64,000 nucleotides of DNA, taken from assembly GCA_020634415.1 (NCBI GenBank), contig JACKBT010000003.1, positions 170,879 through 234,878 on the forward strand, given 5' to 3'. Source of the stretch: Ardenticatenaceae bacterium (GTDB lineage: Bacteria; Chloroflexota; Anaerolineae; Promineifilales; Promineifilaceae). The position numbers and the translations under genes are program-made. Below the pieces are notes generated by a model. That model was not told the origin of the DNA, did not search any database, and saw only the letters and a program-made list of their open reading frames with translations. Within the stretch, counting starts at the first letter, position 1. Every line of letters starts with the position of its first letter. Shown here piece after piece: positions 60,217 through 64,000 of the stretch.

Positions 60217-60870
60217 ATGAATGTTACGCAAGCTATACAAAATCCTTTGGGAGTGACGGTGTTTGGATCGGCCGTTTTGCGTGTTGAACCAGACGTTGCT
60301 TCCTTAAACTTTACTGTTTCACGCCTGGAGCAGCATCCCAAAGATGCCTTTGCCGCTACCCGCAAAGCGGTGCAAAAAGTGCGCGATTATCTGACGCAGG
60401 CAGGCATCGAAGATGTTGGCTCCTCGCGCATCAACTTGTCGCAATCCTTCCGTTATGTGGGGGGTGAGAATACCTTTTTGGGCTACCAGGCAGAGATAAG
60501 TTTTCATCTGCTTTTGAGCGATTTGGAGCGGATGGAAGAGATTTTGTCCGGGGTGGTGGATGCTGGCGTGAATAAGATCAACGCAGTGGCTTTCCAAACC
60601 ACGCGTTTGAAAGAGCTGCGGGCTGAGGCACGCCGCCGGGCGGTAGCTGCAGCACAGGAGAAAGCAGAGATTTATTGTGCGGCGGCTGGGGTGACGTTGG
60701 GTAATGTGATTCATATCGAGGATGTGAACCCGGAGCAATTGCGTGGCCGTGAAGGGCATATGGCGCGTGAAGCAATAAAACCTGACGATGATGGGCCACT
60801 AAAAGCGTTTGACCCTGGCAGTATTGTTGTTGGCGGGGCGGTGATGGTGACGTTTGCGTTGGCAGAGTGA
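60217..60870 (+). CDS. SIMPL domain (DUF541) protein
   Basis: A 217-aa protein. It shows LGVTVFGSAVLRVEPDVASLNFTVSR, RKAVQKVRDYLTQAG, YQAEISFHLLLSDLERMEEIL, and the closing GDGV/TAFALA-type strands of the SIMPL family. Family members with signal peptides act in envelopes; here I see no signal peptide, so this one is probably cytoplasmic. Its function is not known (the family is named for interaction with a pelle-like kinase). It starts four bases after the antitoxin stop and has one resident-type TCGGCCGTTT word, so it is part of the older DNA. Confidence 0.88.
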   Translation: MNVTQAIQNPLGVTVFGSAVLRVEPDVASLNFTVSRLEQHPKDAFAATRKAVQKVRDYLTQAGIEDVGSSRINLSQSFRYVGGENTFLGYQAEISFHLLLSDLERMEEILSGVVDAGVNKINAVAFQTTRLKELRAEARRRAVAAAQEKAEIYCAAAGVTLGNVIHIEDVNPEQLRGREGHMAREAIKPDDDGPLKAFDPGSIVVGGAVMVTFALAE

Positions 60871-60873
60871 GAT

Positions 60874-61545
60874 ATGCTGGAATATATAGATAGTACTACC
60901 CACCCACTCACAGAAGAGCAAGCTACAAAATTCAGGAACTTGCACAATACCTTACGAGAAATCCATAGAGAAGGTAATTTGTTGTTACTTTATCGTGGTG
61001 AAAAATACGATAACTTAACCAGAAAGCTCTTCAAAAATCAGGATGATTCAGACGCAGAAGAATTGTACAGACGTATATTTTTCTATGGTGATAAAGCAAA
61101 GCATTTTTTCTTGAATCCACCAAACACATCTGAGGCAAGAGATTATCTCCGACATGTCAATGATATTTCAGTAAACACCTTCAGATATATATTTGAACGC
61201 ATTAATCAAGTGATAAATGCTCCAAGACGGAATTTAAGGAACAATACAAATGAGTATAGCTCTACAAGATTTAGAGATTATTTTCAAAATAATCACAATC
61301 AACTCATTTTTCTAGATACAATCTCAGATAAAGATGAATCAATAAAGCTAAAGGTTAGAGATTACTATCTGTTCTTTTTACATGTTGCTGGCTATACAGG
61401 TTTGGAAAATGATTCGCTTTTTGTATCTACCTCCACTGAGCGAAGAATAGCTAGGGATTTCACTAGACGAGTTCAAGATAGTGGTAGGTTGATTTATCAT
61501 TATTATATTCCTCGTCCATATAACAAACACGCAGTTGCTCCATAG
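60874..61545 (+). CDS. ADP-ribosyltransferase-like protein, N-terminal part (in-frame stop follows)
   Basis: A 223-codon frame ending in TAG at 61543-61545; the frame continues through the next gene without any other stop. The sequence is strongly AT-rich. The visible pieces fit an R-S-E type ADP-ribosyltransferase: LLLLYRGEKYD (catalytic Arg) near residue 41 and LFVSTSTERRIARDF (Ser-Thr-Ser) near 187. The matching Gln-x-Glu appears only after the stop. It may be a toxin or defence enzyme; I do not recognise the family precisely. It starts three bases after the SIMPL stop and lacks the resident ACGGCCGT word, so probably acquired. Confidence 0.65.
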   Translation: MLEYIDSTTHPLTEEQATKFRNLHNTLREIHREGNLLLLYRGEKYDNLTRKLFKNQDDSDAEELYRRIFFYGDKAKHFFLNPPNTSEARDYLRHVNDISVNTFRYIFERINQVINAPRRNLRNNTNEYSSTRFRDYFQNNHNQLIFLDTISDKDESIKLKVRDYYLFFLHVAGYTGLENDSLFVSTSTERRIARDFTRRVQDSGRLIYHYYIPRPYNKHAVAP

Positions 61546-61548
61546 CTG

Positions 61549-61899
61549 GTGCAAGAGCATCATGAAATAGTTAGTGAACTCAAACTCCCAACTTATCAAC
61601 CAACTGGCTTATTCCCTAAACAAAATGAGGTCGCAATCAAAGCTGCCCTTTTTCCACACTTTTTGATTGGTCTAGAACTTTGCGATGAACGAAAAATGGT
61701 TATTAACCATAATTTACTAAAGCTTGAACCAAGTTCTCTGTATCAAATATATGACGAAGGAATACCTACAGATCAAGAAGGGTTTAAGGATTCAATATTT
61801 ACAACAGGGTACATACGATGGGCAAGCAGAGATGATGAAGGACAATTTGAAGAATTTACTTCTATACAACCTATAATAACAACTGAAACTTCCAAATAA
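61549..61899 (+). CDS. ADP-ribosyltransferase-like protein, C-terminal part
   Basis: A 116-codon frame (GTG at 61549) continuing directly, in the same frame, from the TAG at 61543. It reads EHHEIVSELKLPTYQPTGLF and then FPKQNEVAIKAALFPHFLIG, where Q-N-E would be the Gln-x-Glu site of an ADP-ribosyltransferase. The GTG has no ribosome binding site, so separate translation is doubtful. I take it as the second half of one interrupted gene; readthrough of TAG would give a ~342-residue protein. AT-rich as the first half. Confidence 0.6.
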   Translation: MQEHHEIVSELKLPTYQPTGLFPKQNEVAIKAALFPHFLIGLELCDERKMVINHNLLKLEPSSLYQIYDEGIPTDQEGFKDSIFTTGYIRWASRDDEGQFEEFTSIQPIITTETSK

Positions 61900-61913
61900 T
61901 GCAGGAGAAAAAC

Positions 61914-64000
61914 ATGACATTTGATATTCGTAAAGTCGCCGTCTTGGGCGCAGGCACGATGGGAGGCGGCATCGCCGCTCATCTGGCTAATATTGGTATT
62001 CCGGTGGTGCTGTTGGATATGGTGCCACCGAATTTGAGCGAGGCGGAGCAGAGCGACCCCAAAGCCCGTAACCGCATTGTGCAGTCGCTGTATGATCGTA
62101 TGGCGAAAGCGCGGCCTGCCAATCTGGCACGGGAAGATCGGGGCGATTTGATTACGCTGGGCAATTTTGAGGACGATCTGGACAAGATTGCCGATTGTGA
62201 CTGGATTGTGGAGGTCATTGTAGAACAGCTTGCGCCCAAACAAGAGCTGATGACCAAGGTGGAAGCCCTGCGCAAACCGGGCAGCATCGTCAGCAGCAAC
62301 ACCTCGGGCATTCCCATCCACCAGATTGCCGAAGGGCGCAGCGACGAATTCAAGGCTCATTTTCTAGGCACACATTTCTTCAACCCGCCGCGCTACTTGA
62401 AACTGCTAGAAGTGATTCCTACGCCAGACACCAGCAGTGAAGTGCTGGATTATATGGTGCAGTTTGGGCGAGAGGTGTTGGGCAAAGGTGTAGTCGTTTG
62501 CAAAGACACGCCCAACTTCATCGCCAATCGCTTCATCGCCATTGCTGGCTCTTACGTGCAGGAGTATGCCTTTGAACATGGCTACACGGTGGCCGAGATT
62601 GATGCCATCACCGGGCCGCTGATTGGGCATCCTAAGACGGCCACGTTCCGCTTGATGGATTTGGTGGGCATTGATGTGATGCTGCATGTGAATAACAATC
62701 TCTATCCGGCGATTCCCGAGGACAAGTACCGCGAGGTGCTGCGCGGGGAGAAGAGCCAGGGTGTATACGGCCGTTTCCAGGAAAACAAATGGTTCGGCAA
62801 CAAATCAGGGCAGGGCTTCTACAAGCAGGTGCGCGGCGCCAGTGGGCGTGAATTCCACACCCTCGATCCCGAAACCTTCGAATACGCCAATCCCCCCAGC
62901 GTCCGTTTTGATTCGGTCGGGGCAGTGCGTAAGATTGAGGATTTGGGCGAGCGGCTCAAGGCACTGCTGGCGCATGAGGATCGGGCGGCGCAGTTTGTAC
63001 GCGATACCACCTACTTCACCCTGGCCTACGCCGCTTACATCTCGCCGGAGATTGCCCACAATATTGTGGATGTAGACAATGCCAATCGCTGGGGCTTTGC
63101 CCACGAAGCCGGGCCGTTTGAGATGTGGGATATGTTGGGTGTGGCCGAAACGGCCGAAAAAATGCAAGCCGCCGGTTTTGAAATCGCCGATTGGGTGCAA
63201 GAGATGCTGGCGAGTGGCGGTGAGAGCTTCTACAAGAATGGCAGCTATTACGACTACAACACAAAATCCTACCAACCCATCGCCGAGGATAAGAACATCA
63301 TTCTGGTGAAGGATTTGTACGCCCAGGATAAAGAAGTGGCCCGCAACGCCAGTGCCAGCCTGCTGGACATGGGAGATGGGGTGATGCTGCTCGAGTTCCA
63401 CGCCAAGATGAACGCCATTGATACCGATATGGTAGCGATGGCTTACGAGGGTTTATCCCGCCTGGACAGCGATTTTGCGGCGATGGTTATTGGCAACAAC
63501 GGCCCTGACTTCTGCGTGGGTGCGAATATCGCCATGATCGGCATTGCCGCCGCGCAAGGGATGTGGGATCAGATTGATGCGCAGATTAAGGCACTGCAAG
63601 ATGTTACCTTCAAGCTGCGCCATGCTCCCAAGCCGGTGGTAACGGCACCGCATCAGCGGGTGCTGGGTGGTGGTGTGGAGTGGACGATGGCGGGCTGGAC
63701 GGCCGTTGCCGACCACGAAACCTACATGGGGCTGGTAGAAGTCGGCGTGGGGCTTATCCCCGCCGGTGGTGGCGTGAAGGAGATGATTCGCCGCCACATC
63801 AACCCCGTGATGAAAACCGAACATGCCGACATTCTGCCCATCATGCAAAAGGTCTTCCAGCAAGTGGCTACGGCCCAGGTAGCAGCCAGCGCCTGGGAAG
63901 CCCGCAGCATGGGCTACTTGCTGCCCACCGATACGATTGTGATGAACAGTGATCATCGGTTGGCGAAGGCCAAACAAGTGGCGTTGCAATTGGTCGCCAG
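61914..64000 (+). CDS. 3-hydroxyacyl-CoA dehydrogenase / enoyl-CoA hydratase fusion (FadJ/FadB-like), 3' end beyond window
   Basis: ATG 61914 has AGGAG six bases upstream (61903-61907). The 695 visible residues open with the NAD site VAVLGAGTMGGGIAAHLAN, then the 3-hydroxyacyl-CoA dehydrogenase domain (SSNTSGIPIHQIAEG, HFFNPPRYLKLLEV), a second C-terminal dehydrogenase-like domain, and from ~residue 505 an enoyl-CoA hydratase domain (NNGPDFCVGANIAM, APHQRVLGGGVEWTMA). This inverted order (dehydrogenase first) is seen in many Chloroflexota and Deinococcus homologues. The enzyme does hydration and oxidation in beta-oxidation, matching the acyl-CoA dehydrogenases upstream. The frame is open at the window end. 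Confidence 0.94.
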   Translation, partial: MTFDIRKVAVLGAGTMGGGIAAHLANIGIPVVLLDMVPPNLSEAEQSDPKARNRIVQSLYDRMAKARPANLAREDRGDLITLGNFEDDLDKIADCDWIVEVIVEQLAPKQELMTKVEALRKPGSIVSSNTSGIPIHQIAEGRSDEFKAHFLGTHFFNPPRYLKLLEVIPTPDTSSEVLDYMVQFGREVLGKGVVVCKDTPNFIANRFIAIAGSYVQEYAFEHGYTVAEIDAITGPLIGHPKTATFRLMDLVGIDVMLHVNNNLYPAIPEDKYREVLRGEKSQGVYGRFQENKWFGNKSGQGFYKQVRGASGREFHTLDPETFEYANPPSVRFDSVGAVRKIEDLGERLKALLAHEDRAAQFVRDTTYFTLAYAAYISPEIAHNIVDVDNANRWGFAHEAGPFEMWDMLGVAETAEKMQAAGFEIADWVQEMLASGGESFYKNGSYYDYNTKSYQPIAEDKNIILVKDLYAQDKEVARNASASLLDMGDGVMLLEFHAKMNAIDTDMVAMAYEGLSRLDSDFAAMVIGNNGPDFCVGANIAMIGIAAAQGMWDQIDAQIKALQDVTFKLRHAPKPVVTAPHQRVLGGGVEWTMAGWTAVADHETYMGLVEVGVGLIPAGGGVKEMIRRHINPVMKTEHADILPIMQKVFQQVATAQVAASAWEARSMGYLLPTDTIVMNSDHRLAKAKQVALQLVA

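Overview
The window reads as chromosomal DNA of a Chloroflexota bacterium, probably of the Anaerolineae/Caldilineae/Ardenticatenia kind. The hints are tandem secreted proteins with Ig-like/VCBS-like tails that all end in an IYLPFV-type C-terminus, many Ser/Thr-kinase and FHA domains, and a resident contractile injection system. This is inference from protein style; no rRNA or marker gene is present. The octamer ACGGCCGT (often AACGGCCGTT) is scattered through most of the window on both strands far above chance and acts as a signature of resident DNA.

Layout. (1) 1-9.7 kb: three tandem + strand secreted proteins (one partial, one choice-of-anchor B protein, one subtilisin-like S8 protease split by an in-frame stop), each followed by a strong terminator. 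(2) 9.8-17.1 kb: ordinary genes: a small membrane protein (- strand), a crotonase-fold enzyme, a methyltransferase, an M3 oligoendopeptidase, a uracil-DNA glycosylase, a DUF2961/GH172-like protein and an ABC ATPase with an AbrB-like tail. (3) 17.1-54.0 kb: one long - strand cluster encoding an extracellular-type contractile injection system (eCIS). In transcription order: two small paralogous proteins, Cis16-like cap, a possible 17-aa micro-ORF, sheath, tube, baseplate hub assembly chaperone, a 57-aa protein, second tube protein, a 1182-aa Pro/Ala-rich QR-repeat protein, LysM protein, VgrG spike, PAAR tip, gp25 wedge, baseplate J, an FHA-tail protein I fusion, two transmembrane kinase-FHA receptors, a VWA-FHA membrane protein, the AAA+ ATPase and two DUF4157 effector-type proteins with different C-terminal domains. 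(4) 54.1-64 kb: a divergent small gene, a TetR regulator, two acyl-CoA dehydrogenases, a cytochrome P450, a BrnT/BrnA-type toxin-antitoxin pair, a SIMPL protein, an AT-rich ADP-ribosyltransferase-like gene broken by an in-frame stop, and the start of a 3-hydroxyacyl-CoA dehydrogenase/enoyl-CoA hydratase gene, giving a lipid/beta-oxidation theme.

How it may work. The most interesting feature is the phosphothreonine signalling module embedded in the injection-system operon. Two single-pass receptors carry a cytoplasmic kinase and FHA domain with large extracellular Calx-beta or TSP3-like regions, a third membrane protein has an extracellular VWA and cytoplasmic FHA, and the baseplate tail protein I itself carries an N-terminal FHA domain. 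I infer that the particle is docked to, or gated by, phosphorylated membrane receptors, analogous to PpkA/Fha control of type VI secretion but with the FHA built into the baseplate. No recognisable tape measure or tail fibre is present; the QR-repeat protein and the giant receptor occupy those roles only as hypotheses.

Non-coding structure includes four copies of a ~94-bp palindromic element (one with its inner 31 bp inverted), several AT-rich stuttered inverted repeats between genes, a nested palindrome before the P450 gene, three direct repeats at 11-bp spacing before an extended -10 box opposite the eCIS operon, and a palindromic operator in the tetR promoter.
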